Below, in pieces: positions 16,363 through 26,500 of a DNA stretch of 59,587 bases. Where the stretch lies: positions 1 through 59,587 of the forward strand of contig CAYRFQ010000040.1 of NCBI GenBank assembly GCA_964423615.1, given 5' to 3'. The notes beneath the pieces were generated by a model that was not told the DNA's origin, did not search any database, and was given only the letters and a program-made list of their open reading frames with translations. The stretch comes from CAYRFQ01 sp964423615. GTDB lineage: Bacteria > Planctomycetota > Planctomycetia > Gemmatales > Gemmataceae. The position numbers were made by a program, and so were the translations under genes. Position 1 is the first letter of the stretch; each line of letters opens with the position of its first letter.

Positions 16363-19314
16363 ATGCTAGCACTCTTTGCCAATCCAGGATTCCTTGTGCT
16401 CGGTGCTGCGTTCGTCAGCGCCCCCATCATCATCCACTTGATCAACCGAATGCGGTTCAAGAAGGTCCGTTGGGCGGCCATGGAATTCCTTTTGAAGGCC
16501 ATGAAACGCAGTCGTCGGAAGCTCATCATCGAGCAGCTCCTGCTGTTGTTCTTGCGGTGCCTCCTGATGTTCTTGGCTGCGTTGCTGGTATGCCGTTACC
16601 TCGGGTTCTCGTTTACCGAATTCACGGCCAAGGAATCGTTGAACGTCGTCTTGATCGACGACACGTTGAGCATGACCGACCGGGATAACAAGACGACCCG
16701 GACGTGCCTTGACATCGCCAAGGACGTCTACATCAAGGAAAAGTTGGTCAAGAGTCTGGCCCAGTCGTCCACGAACGAGAGGATCCTCCTCTTGCCCCTT
16801 TCGAAAGTGGTAACCGATCGGGACTACTCCCCGGACTCTTACGAAAGGTTGGCTTCGACCCAATCGAAGGACGAGATCGACAAAGCCCTGTCGCAAATCA
16901 AGCCAACGCTGCTGCGGACTTCACTCGAGAAAGGCGTTTTGGTCGCCAATGAAATCTTCGGTGACCAAAAAGGAAAACGTCATCGCCTGCACATCATGAC
17001 GGACTTCCGGAAGGTCGATTGGACGGGGCCGAAATCGAATCCTCTCGCCCAAGCCATCCAGGACCTCCGGAGCCAAGAGATCGAAGTCTATGGGTGGGAC
17101 ACCGCCCGCCCGGCTCGATCGAAAAAGGGTGGTGCCCTCGTGGCCCACGACAACCTCGCCATCACCGACTTCCGTCCCAGAACACGCATCGTCGGAGAAG
17201 GCGTTCCGGTGACATTCACCGTGACCGTGAAAAACTTCGGAAGTACAGACCGCTCCGTCAAAGTCGAAATCTACAACGAAGTCACGAACACCCGCGAGGC
17301 GGAAGTCTCGCCGACTTGGACCCCGCCAATGCCGTTGAAAGTCCCGGCCAACGGTGAAGTCAAGGCGACGTTCGAGTTGAGGAAATTTCGTCAAGGCGTG
17401 AAGAACGACGACGAGTTTTTCGCACTCCAACTTTCGGCCAGGTTGCAAGGCGAAGAACTAGCAGAGCTACCCGTCGGGTCTGACTCGATCGAACCCGACA
17501 ATATCCGCTATGCGACGTTGGAAATTCGAAAGAAAGTGCCCGTCTTGGTCATCGATGGCGAGGCGAGCGAAGGTTTGAAGCCCGGCCACAGCACATTCCA
17601 CCTGGAGACGGCACTCCAGTCGGTTCCGGGGGCGAGTTATCAAGTCTTCCACGGCCACGACTACCCTGGGTGTCGACTCGACCCAGCCAAGGCCCTCGAA
17701 GTCGCCGACCTCCAGAAGTTTCCCACGATCTTCCTCCTCAACGTCCAGAAGCTCTCCTACATTTCCGAGGAGGAGAGGAAAGCCAACACCAATGACGAGA
17801 TCGAACCGAGACAACTCGAACGTCTGGAAAACTACGTCCAGGCGGGCGGAGGAGTCGCCTTCTTCCTCGGGCCGCGCGTCGATCCCAAACACTACACGTC
17901 GGTCCTCTACCAGAAAGGAAAAGGAGTCTTCCCCGTCCCGCTTGATGAGTACGTGCCGAAAGAAAACGAACCACCTCGCGAAATCAAACCTATTCCCGGC
18001 GTCCGGCAACTGTTGATCCGAGACGGGGGCATCGAGGACCGCAGTTCGTTCCCTATCTTTGGCCCGATCTTCCTGGACGACAAACAGAAGAAATTTCTCG
18101 AGGATTTGCCCATTTATCGGTATTTTCCCGTGAGCAGGGAATGGGATCGCGATACCGCCAAGGTCTTGGAACTGGCAACACTCCCAAGTGATGCCCGAGC
18201 CAGCCGCGGTTCCATTCAGTCGGAAACCTTGCTGCTCACCGATGACCTCCTGGCGACCACCAAAAAAGACGATTTCAAGCAGTATCGGAACCGAATCCAG
18301 GATTACGTGGACCAACTGCGGTTGCTCGTCGAGCCAGGCCGCGGTGGAAAGGCTTACGAACTGGCCCGGACGCTCGAAGATATGATTCAAGACCAAGGCG
18401 GACCCACCAAGATCGGACAACGCCCCAGGCCCAACTTGACCCAGTTCTTTGCTCTCGCCCAAACCAACCCAGACGTTCGAAGGGTCACCCGACAAATCAA
18501 GAAACTGATCGCCGAGAGCAAGTATGGCTCTCCCTTTCTTGTCACCCAACAGTTCGGCAAAGGCCGAGTCATCGCAATGATGACGACCGCCGGGAAGAAA
18601 GCCTTTGCCGATACCAAGGCCATGAAGTGGAACGATTGGCCAGGCGGTAGCCAGGCCCAATTCGTCTACCAGCCGATGATTTGGGAGATGCAGAACTACC
18701 TTGCAAGCCAATCGACAGATGCGAACTTGCACGTCGGAGACAATGTACTCGTTCGGATTGACCCCAAACGGTACATCAAGGACGAAGACAAAGCCAAAAA
18801 GTCGTTGGTCTTACTACAAACCTCGTTCCGTGCGAAAACGGCTGAAAATCCTGAACAACCAGTTGCCCCACCCGTGCAGAACCAAAAACCCACCATCATA
18901 AACGGCAACCTGGAAAGTGGCCAACTCCTTTTCGAGATCAAAGACATTAGCGAACCTGGGTTCTACATCTCGAGGTTGGTCCACAAAGATCGTCCTGACA
19001 AAACCCTGGCCACGTTTGCCCACGTCTACAACGTCGATGCCGAGAAAGAGGGCGACCTCAAACGCGCACCTGACTCGGCCCTCCAACAGAGTGCCGGCGA
19101 CAAATTCGAGATCCTCGATGACTCGATTTCGATCGATAGATTCGCCAACAAGCGAACGGACCTTTCCGAGTCCGCTGTGTTTTTCCTACTGCTCATGATC
19201 ATACTGATCACCGAGCAGGCGTTGGCCGTGCACCTGAGCTACAACAGTTTCGGAGAGGAAGAGGGCGAAGGGACTTTGCCAATGGCAGCCCAGACTTCAG
19301 CCAGGGCGGGATAG
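16363..19314 (+). CDS. BatA-type membrane protein with degenerate vWA domain
   Basis: The 983-residue protein starts with the BatA N-terminal region: a hydrophobic segment (residues 5-25), the HLINRMRFKKVRW motif and a second membrane segment (about 58-80). A vWA-like domain follows with Asp99-Asp-Thr101-Leu-Ser103 in place of DxSxS, so the first metal-ligand serine is Thr. The middle part (about 250-420) resembles immunoglobulin-like CARDB folds (VTFTVTVKNFGSTDRSV), and a Rossmann-like region near 430-560 resembles class-I glutamine-amidotransferase folds without an obvious nucleophile. One more membrane helix is near residues 940-960. It is probably the membrane-bound, periplasm-exposed client or adaptor of the MoxR system. 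Confidence 0.85.
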   Translation: MLALFANPGFLVLGAAFVSAPIIIHLINRMRFKKVRWAAMEFLLKAMKRSRRKLIIEQLLLLFLRCLLMFLAALLVCRYLGFSFTEFTAKESLNVVLIDDTLSMTDRDNKTTRTCLDIAKDVYIKEKLVKSLAQSSTNERILLLPLSKVVTDRDYSPDSYERLASTQSKDEIDKALSQIKPTLLRTSLEKGVLVANEIFGDQKGKRHRLHIMTDFRKVDWTGPKSNPLAQAIQDLRSQEIEVYGWDTARPARSKKGGALVAHDNLAITDFRPRTRIVGEGVPVTFTVTVKNFGSTDRSVKVEIYNEVTNTREAEVSPTWTPPMPLKVPANGEVKATFELRKFRQGVKNDDEFFALQLSARLQGEELAELPVGSDSIEPDNIRYATLEIRKKVPVLVIDGEASEGLKPGHSTFHLETALQSVPGASYQVFHGHDYPGCRLDPAKALEVADLQKFPTIFLLNVQKLSYISEEERKANTNDEIEPRQLERLENYVQAGGGVAFFLGPRVDPKHYTSVLYQKGKGVFPVPLDEYVPKENEPPREIKPIPGVRQLLIRDGGIEDRSSFPIFGPIFLDDKQKKFLEDLPIYRYFPVSREWDRDTAKVLELATLPSDARASRGSIQSETLLLTDDLLATTKKDDFKQYRNRIQDYVDQLRLLVEPGRGGKAYELARTLEDMIQDQGGPTKIGQRPRPNLTQFFALAQTNPDVRRVTRQIKKLIAESKYGSPFLVTQQFGKGRVIAMMTTAGKKAFADTKAMKWNDWPGGSQAQFVYQPMIWEMQNYLASQSTDANLHVGDNVLVRIDPKRYIKDEDKAKKSLVLLQTSFRAKTAENPEQPVAPPVQNQKPTIINGNLESGQLLFEIKDISEPGFYISRLVHKDRPDKTLATFAHVYNVDAEKEGDLKRAPDSALQQSAGDKFEILDDSISIDRFANKRTDLSESAVFFLLLMIILITEQALAVHLSYNSFGEEEGEGTLPMAAQTSARAG

Positions 19315-19317
19315 ACA

Positions 19318-19551
19318 ATGAAGAAACAAGATGGGCCTGGCCCCATCACCTCCAAAGCCGTTTCCACAGCCGATCACGGGCTCATGCCCGTGGCTACAAT
19401 CCATCGCCCCTCGGGGCCCAAAACGCAACCTACCACACGGGTGACTCTACGTTCCCGTGGACACGACGACAACAAGAGTCGCGATCGAAACGATAAAGGC
19501 GTCGGCCCGAAGGAGGGCTTGACCCAGAGCGAGACAAAGGCGCAAGTATGA
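19318..19551 (+). CDS. Small repeat-derived ORF coupled to the next vWA gene
   Basis: This 77-residue frame starts three bases after the BatA-type stop, and its stop overlaps the next start as ATGA (19548-19551). That arrangement is what a translated, coupled gene would show. The product has no recognisable domain and is rich in charged residues. The DNA carries several small hairpins, including CACGGGC-TCAT-GCCCGTG at about 19376-19393 followed by TCGCCCCTCGGGGCC, and resembles the core of the MITE-like repeats. It may be a repeat that landed in the operon and stayed open, not a real gene. Confidence 0.35.
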   Translation: MKKQDGPGPITSKAVSTADHGLMPVATIHRPSGPKTQPTTRVTLRSRGHDDNKSRDRNDKGVGPKEGLTQSETKAQV

Positions 19552-22500
19552 ATCCGAACAATGTCATTCTAACTCAAGAAGCGGTCTACCGACGACTGCA
19601 GCAAGGATACCCCGAGTGGGTGTTGTTTGTTCCAGTCGTGTGCGCCTTGGTCGTGTTGTTCATGACCATTTTCTATCGCCAACCGGAGCCGTTGAGCAAA
19701 CTTCTCAAGTCGATCTCGATTCCTCCCCAGTTTGTTACCCCGGGAATGCTTGTCTACGCCTTGTTGGCGATTTCTTATTTGCTCAGTTGGGGGGCTGTGA
19801 TGTTCACGCCTGCCGTCGCCCCGGCAGTGGAAGGATCGGTGTTCTTGACCTCGCTCTGGGCAGGGGTGCTCTTGCTAAGCGAATCGGTTCTACAGCTCGC
19901 CCCCATACCTCTACTCGTCTATCCCCTCATCCTGGCGTTACTGACGCTCGCCATCCTGGTGAGTCGGAAGCCGACGTTATTGATCCCCATTTTCATAGTC
20001 GGGCTGTTGTGCGGAATTTACTTGTTGATCGCCTTTTCGTTCCCAGGAAAGAATTGGTGGGCGATCTTGATCCCAATCTTGCTCGTCGCCGTCTTCTACG
20101 TCGTCATGATGTACATTCAAGACACCAAGACGATCCACCCTCTCTGGGCACTCTACTTGGGCTTGTTGCGGTGTACCGTGTACGGCGTGTTGCTGTACAT
20201 CTTCTTGCTCCCTGGGTACCAGGAGGTTGAGATCCGGACGACGACGTCAAAAGTTCTGGTGCTTTTTGACGTCTCCGACAGCATGCGGGTCAACAAACAA
20301 ATCGACGCGAAAAACGAGAACACCAAACCCAAGTCTCGACTGGAGAAAGTCTCTGAGTTCCTGGCCATGGACTTGCGTGACGAACAAGCCCAAGAAAACG
20401 AAAAAGGACCCAAGACATTCCTGGACCAAGTGGCCGACAAATCGATTTTGTCGGCATACCGGTTTGGCGCCGTTCTCGACGACTCCCAGATCATCCAATT
20501 ACTCAAGGACGGCAAAGCGGCTTCGAATTCGGTGACCAAGAAAGACGACAAATTCTCCATGAAGGCTTGGCTTTCGCCCAAGGCCGATGACGTTCGTATA
20601 CCCGAAGACTACGCGAGCGAAGCCGAGACCCCAGAAGAACGCAAGAAAAAGCGAGACCAACTGAAAAGTAAATTAAAGGCGATGTACCGAAGTCTGCGAT
20701 CGGGTACGGACATTACCGGGCCAGCCTTGAATGCCGCCATTCGAGAAGCCAGTCATGACATCCAAGCGATCATCATTTTCTCCGACGGGCAAAATACAGC
20801 AGGGAGCCGCAAGACGTATGCCGACTTGCGAGACCTCGTCCGAGACGCGAAGAAGCCTATCCACCTCATCACAGTCGGGATCGGAGAGTACATCCCTCCC
20901 GTCAGCATTGACGTCCAGGGCATCCAAGCCCCCAAAGTCGCTCGCCCTGATGACAAGTTTCCGGTCATCGTTGGTGTCGTTGGTAAAGGTCTCGCAGGAC
21001 AGCCTTTCGACGTCAAACTAAAGATGACAGAGTTCGAAGAAGTTCCTCAGGGAGGTGGAGAGGTCAAGTTGGTGCCCACTGGGTTCAGCAAAACCGCAAG
21101 AAACTCAGGCGAGTTCAAAGGGGGAGGAGACGCCCCGTACGGCGAGGTCAAGTTCGAGATCGATATCGCGGAACTGAAAGGAGTCGATCGAACCGACGAA
21201 GATGCCTTGAAAAACTTGAAAGCCATCTGGAAGTTCGAAGCCGAAGTTCCTGCCCATCCCAAAGAAAAAACGAAGGAACCCCACAAGAGCCGACCTGTCG
21301 AAGTCAGAGTGCTCCTGCGAAAACTTCGTGTGCTCTTGTTTGCCGGTGGTCCGACTCGCGAATATCGATTCGTCCGAACGCTATTTACTCGCGAGGTCCA
21401 GGAAGGACGAATGGATTTAACGATCTACCTCCAGACCGGCAAAGGGGATAACATCGCCCAGGACGTCGAGGCCGAAAAGTTGTTGCAGAGTTTTCCCGTC
21501 GGCCTTGGGAAACGGATCGGAGACACAACGATCCCGGCGCTCAACGAGTTCGATGTGTTGATCGCCTTCGATTGCAACTGGCAAGAATTGTCCAACCAAC
21601 AATGGCAAAACATCTACCAGTGGGTCGACGATGGCGGGGGCGGTTTGATCACGGTCGCTGGGCCGATTTACACATATCAACTCTCCACGCCAGCCGGGCG
21701 GCCCAACGATGTCTTTGTCGACCTGGCTGGGATGCTCCCAGTCGTCCCGCTTGACGTCCGACGATTTCGGTTCGACCCCAAGCACGACACACGCCGACCG
21801 TGGACGTTGAAATTTTCCCCAAACGCCCGCCTGTTCGACTTCCTCAATATTGCCGAAGACCCGAAAGACAAGACGAAACCAAAGAAACAACCCGAAGGCG
21901 GTCCGCCGCCCGGTTGGGAGGAGTTCTTCTGGGAAGGCGAGGAGGCGGAACCCGGCAAAACACCCTGGGGTGGTTTCTACAACTACTATCCGGTCGAAAA
22001 AGTTCGGCCCCAAGCAACCGTAGTGGCAAGGTTCAATGGTCCTCCGTTGACGCGGGTGAAACTCGACGACACCTTACAACCGTACATTGCCTTCATGCCG
22101 GTCGGTAGCGGCAAGAGCGTCTATCTCGGATCCGGGGAGTTCTGGCGACTTCGCCAGTACGACGAAGAATTCCACCAACGGTTCTGGGTCAAGCTCACAC
22201 GGTTTGCTGGCACCGGACGGACCAACCGAATTACCGACAACGGAACCTTGCTGATGGCCCGGAGGGCCCGCACTGGACAGGTGAATTTCACGGCACGATT
22301 GCTCCAAAACGGCGTCGACCCTGTTCCCGACACCGAGCGGCCGACGGCCCAAGTCGTCTTACCCGAGAACTTCGACGAGTCCGACAAGCTGACGAAACGG
22401 GAAATCACCATGCAGCCACGACCGGTCCAGCCCGGCGACAAGTTCCGGGGGTGGTTCACCGGGAGTTTCCAGGTCTTCACGCCAGGAACGTACGTCATCA

Positions 22501-23330
22501 AGCTGCCGATTCCAGGGGCACCTGGCAAATTCCTGCCGCCCCACACGATCGATATTTACAAACCCGACCCCGAGAAAGAAAACAAGAAACCCGATCACCC
22601 CTTCCTTTACCAGCTCTCTTCGTACGCGGAACCAGCCCTCAAGGACATCCCGGAGAAGAAAGAGGTGTTCGAAAAAATCCTCACCAAAAATTTGAGGTTG
22701 GCCGGGGGGAAAGATGGGAACGCGTCGACTCGGCTGAAACTCTACTTTCCGCTCGAAGACGCCAAACACATTCCTGACTTGATCGTCACTCGCCCTCCAT
22801 CGGTAGACAAGAGTAAGGGGGGCGTATACGATTTGCTCAACAGGGGACTGTCGCTCGAAGGAGACGTGACACTCTACCACTTGTTGTTGATCGTCCCAAC
22901 GTTGGTCCTGTTGATTCTAATGGGCGTTTTATTCGGTTTCCGACAGTACCTGGGCGGCTTTATCGTGTTGTTCTTGGTCCTGGTGCACGTCAGCCTTTTG
23001 GTGGTACTCGAACTTTTGGAAGTGCTGCCAGAATGGGAGACTTTGTTCACGATCGACTTGTCGAACGTCTCCGCCTACTGGCTCTGGATGATCGTCCCGA
23101 CGGCCATCCTGTTCGTTCTTTCTGCCATCTTGGCGACGATACGCAACTTCCTTTGGGCCATCATAACGGTCTTCGTGGCGTCGATCATTCCCGTGATCGT
23201 CTGGAGCATCGACTTTTTGGCTAGTCCTGTATGGGCCGACTTGTCGGTAGACCTTTCGTACATCCTCGCTGCTCTTGTCGGCTTGTTGGCCCTCGAATGG
23301 ATCAGCCGAAAATTGCTCCGATTGGCCTAA
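19548..23330 (+). CDS. Large multi-pass membrane vWA protein
   Basis: The 1260-residue protein has about five to six N-terminal membrane helices (residues 20-225). A vWA domain with an intact MIDAS follows (Asp241-Val-Ser243-Asp-Ser245 in LFDVSDSMRV, then SGTDITGPAL and IIIFSDGQNT). The middle region (about 600-760) looks like a glutamine-amidotransferase-type Rossmann fold (VRVLLRKLRVLLFAGG, FDVLIAFDCNW, WVDDGGGGLITVAG). At least four more membrane helices close the protein (from about 1115). It is longer than usual BatB/BatA proteins and appears to be a planctomycete-type MoxR partner. The start overlaps the preceding small ORF. Confidence 0.85.
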   Translation: MNPNNVILTQEAVYRRLQQGYPEWVLFVPVVCALVVLFMTIFYRQPEPLSKLLKSISIPPQFVTPGMLVYALLAISYLLSWGAVMFTPAVAPAVEGSVFLTSLWAGVLLLSESVLQLAPIPLLVYPLILALLTLAILVSRKPTLLIPIFIVGLLCGIYLLIAFSFPGKNWWAILIPILLVAVFYVVMMYIQDTKTIHPLWALYLGLLRCTVYGVLLYIFLLPGYQEVEIRTTTSKVLVLFDVSDSMRVNKQIDAKNENTKPKSRLEKVSEFLAMDLRDEQAQENEKGPKTFLDQVADKSILSAYRFGAVLDDSQIIQLLKDGKAASNSVTKKDDKFSMKAWLSPKADDVRIPEDYASEAETPEERKKKRDQLKSKLKAMYRSLRSGTDITGPALNAAIREASHDIQAIIIFSDGQNTAGSRKTYADLRDLVRDAKKPIHLITVGIGEYIPPVSIDVQGIQAPKVARPDDKFPVIVGVVGKGLAGQPFDVKLKMTEFEEVPQGGGEVKLVPTGFSKTARNSGEFKGGGDAPYGEVKFEIDIAELKGVDRTDEDALKNLKAIWKFEAEVPAHPKEKTKEPHKSRPVEVRVLLRKLRVLLFAGGPTREYRFVRTLFTREVQEGRMDLTIYLQTGKGDNIAQDVEAEKLLQSFPVGLGKRIGDTTIPALNEFDVLIAFDCNWQELSNQQWQNIYQWVDDGGGGLITVAGPIYTYQLSTPAGRPNDVFVDLAGMLPVVPLDVRRFRFDPKHDTRRPWTLKFSPNARLFDFLNIAEDPKDKTKPKKQPEGGPPPGWEEFFWEGEEAEPGKTPWGGFYNYYPVEKVRPQATVVARFNGPPLTRVKLDDTLQPYIAFMPVGSGKSVYLGSGEFWRLRQYDEEFHQRFWVKLTRFAGTGRTNRITDNGTLLMARRARTGQVNFTARLLQNGVDPVPDTERPTAQVVLPENFDESDKLTKREITMQPRPVQPGDKFRGWFTGSFQVFTPGTYVIKLPIPGAPGKFLPPHTIDIYKPDPEKENKKPDHPFLYQLSSYAEPALKDIPEKKEVFEKILTKNLRLAGGKDGNASTRLKLYFPLEDAKHIPDLIVTRPPSVDKSKGGVYDLLNRGLSLEGDVTLYHLLLIVPTLVLLILMGVLFGFRQYLGGFIVLFLVLVHVSLLVVLELLEVLPEWETLFTIDLSNVSAYWLWMIVPTAILFVLSAILATIRNFLWAIITVFVASIIPVIVWSIDFLASPVWADLSVDLSYILAALVGLLALEWISRKLLRLA

Positions 23331-23550
23331 ACAGATTCGTCAGGGTGGGCCAAGGCCCCATCCCGAACGACCAACAACGTCGGTTCAATAAACGGGGCCT
23401 CGTCTCCAACGTGAGCGAGGACGAACCAAAGAGCCCCTGGTTGCGTTTCGGGCTGGTGTCCGGGACACCAAACGACCTGGAAGGTGTATCCGCCTGGGTC
23501 GTTTCTCGCTTCTCTACTTCCAACGGTTTACTTCCTCTTTGAGGATTCAA

Positions 23551-26500
23551 ATGGCTACAGCGACTGCACCGACGAAGCAACAGAACAACAGCGTGGACAC
23601 CCGTCGGAAGATTCACAGCCCACTGAGGGCCGTGAGTGGCTACATCCGCATGTATGTGTGCCTGGAAGGGGCTGCCCTCGCGTTATTGTTCCTGGGCATT
23701 TGGTTCTGGGTCGGGTTGGCACTCGACTACGGGTTGTTCGCAACCGAGATTAACCTCTGGGGGCAGGTCATCGCAGCCCACTTCGATTGGATCAAGCAGC
23801 TGGACCAAAACTTGATCGACCCAAGCAAGGCCTATTTGGTTCGTGCTTGTCTTCTCTTACTGTTGCTTATTGGCATCGGGACGATCGTGACGGTGAAAAT
23901 TCTGCGTCGTTTCTTCACAGAGTTCAACGATCAGACATTGGCGTTGCTCCTGGAGAAACGGTATCCCACGCGTCTCGGAGGACGTTTGATTACCGCCGTG
24001 GAGATGACCAACCCGGAGTTGAGCGAGAAGTATGGATACTCCCAACAAATGGTCGATCACACAGTCCAGGAGGCGACCAACCGACTCGAAGGACTCCCTG
24101 TATCGCCGGTGTTTAACTGGGGACGATTGTACAACCAGTGGGGCTTCGCTATTTTGTCCACGGTCGGGACCTACTTGCTCCTTCTCTTGGCGTGTAGCGT
24201 CATCGGTGCCATTAGGACACCACAGGACCGATTCGCAGGGGTCACGAAAGGAGCCCAAGAGGTCAATCGCGTTAGTTGGATTTGGACCAAGCGTAATGTT
24301 CTCATGTGGAACAAGACGTACTGGCCGACACGAACCTACCTCGAAATCGTACGGGTTCGGTGGGGAGACGATCCCAAATCTGACCAGTCCGTCCTGCGTG
24401 TACCGCGAGACCAAACGCGACCCGATGCGGCCGTCCAAGTGTACGAATGGGTCAAATACGATCCGACCACCAGGGAGAGTATCCGTCCGTTACGCGTCTC
24501 CGATCTCGACGGCCATATTTCGACCGAAGCCCAGAAAGCCCTTGACGACCTACGCGAAGAACTGGCACCGGAGAAATGGGGAGAATGGCTGTTTTCGGTG
24601 AGGGCAGTCGATCCGAGGATAACCGACGAGATGTTGAAGGGTATCACTCTCGACCAAACCGTCACGGATCCGGTCACCAAGGAACCAAAAACCGTGCGTG
24701 TTCCCTGGACCACTTCCGGGATCACGACTGGTGAGGTCTTGGCTGAGTTGGAAACACTCGACACCGAGGAAATGTTCGGAGAAGAGGTCAGCAAAGAGAT
24801 CAACAAGGAACTCGCCCTGGATTGGCGAACTTGGACGTATGACCAGCTCGTGCAGCAACTCAAGTATCTGGAAACCGAAGACCCTGATCCGGATAATCCC
24901 GAGGAGAAGAAACCCAAGAAGGCCAAACTTCAACTGGAGAAGATGGGTGCCTGGGAAAAATTCGAAACGATCAAAGCCGCCGTCAAGAAATTGACAAGTT
25001 CCTACTGGACGAACTGGGAGTTCCGATACCTCAAGTCACCAGAGAATACGGTCTTTGACTTTACCGACGGAACCGTCTCGGCTCGACGGTTTCATCGTGT
25101 CGAACTCGGAAACGTTGCTTTCCTCGACCTCAACGACCTGCCCGATGACGCCAAGGACGGGACGTTCAGCGTCTGGGCCGATAATTTCTACAGCCCAACG
25201 TACCAACTCGAGTTCGTGCCTCCGCCGACCCTCACGGGCGTCTACGCCGATACGATGGAACCGGCGTACATGTTTTACTACTTGAAATCGAAATGGCAGG
25301 ACGACAGTCTCCAGAAGGCATTCGATGCCGCGAAAGACATGTTTGGAAAGTTGCAAGTTGGTTCGGAAGTCGAGAAACTTGCTGCCGAAGAGGCTGAGGT
25401 CTTTTGGAATGGAAAGAGCATCGAGAAGGACATCCAGGAAGCCTTCAACGCGATCAAGGTCCGAAACTTCCACACGGCCCGTCGGCTCATAAATCGTGCG
25501 GCTGAAGCGGCCGTGGCGGCTGCGGACGTCCTTTCCCAGTCAACAGAGAATAAACTCGTGCAGGCAACACGAAATGCCTTCCTGGACTTCCAGAAGGACG
25601 CCGAGGCCCTGCGCCGTGAGTTGCACAAGTTCCCCATCCAGACAACTCGCCAAGACCAACTCGCTGGTGAACGCCAATTCGTTCGGCGTAACTTCGGAAA
25701 GGACGAAGACATTCGGACGCTTGGGGTTCCGACCGGAAGTTCGCTGGAGCTAGTCGGCACGGTCGAACGTCCCCTGAAAGAAAACAGCGTCCAAATTGTT
25801 GGGATCGATGAGCAAATCGAAGACCCCAAGATCAAGGGAGCCCTTGTCCCCAAAGCCATCCCAAAAATCGACTGGTTCGACGGCCGAACCTTCCGGGTCG
25901 AGATCAAGAACATTACTCAGCCCTACGAGTTCTATGTTCTTTTCAGCGACATCGATAACGTCTCAGGTCGGCAACATTTTCTCATCAAGCCGGTCGATGA
26001 TTTAACGCCGGAAGAAGCGACTCCAGTCCTACTCGATGCGGTTCTCCGAAAACCTCGAGTCGAAGGTGGCAACGCCAACGCACCAGAAGGGTTTCTCGTA
26101 ACCTACAACGCCGCCATTCCGTTCACCGGTGTGCTCGAAGACGACCACGGTTTGAACGATTTGGCCTGGTTGTACAAAGTTCGGCCAATCGACTTGAAGC
26201 TGACGGTTCGTTCCCAAAACGCGTTCGAATCCCAGAAACAGAAGGAAGACGAAAAGAAAGAAAAGCCACTCGACCCCATCGCCTGGGAATACACCCAACG
26301 AGCCTTAACCGGTTTGGGCAACACTCCTATCGGCGTCATGCCACAAACTTGGATCGCCCCGACGTACTGGACCGCTCTTGTTGGCCTGCTGGATCAGCGC
26401 CAACGTATGGAGCTGACACGATTCCAGGACATGCTCGCGAGCATCGAGGCATCGAAATCACTCACCCTCCCAGAAATCCAGAAGTACAGCCGTTTCGAGG

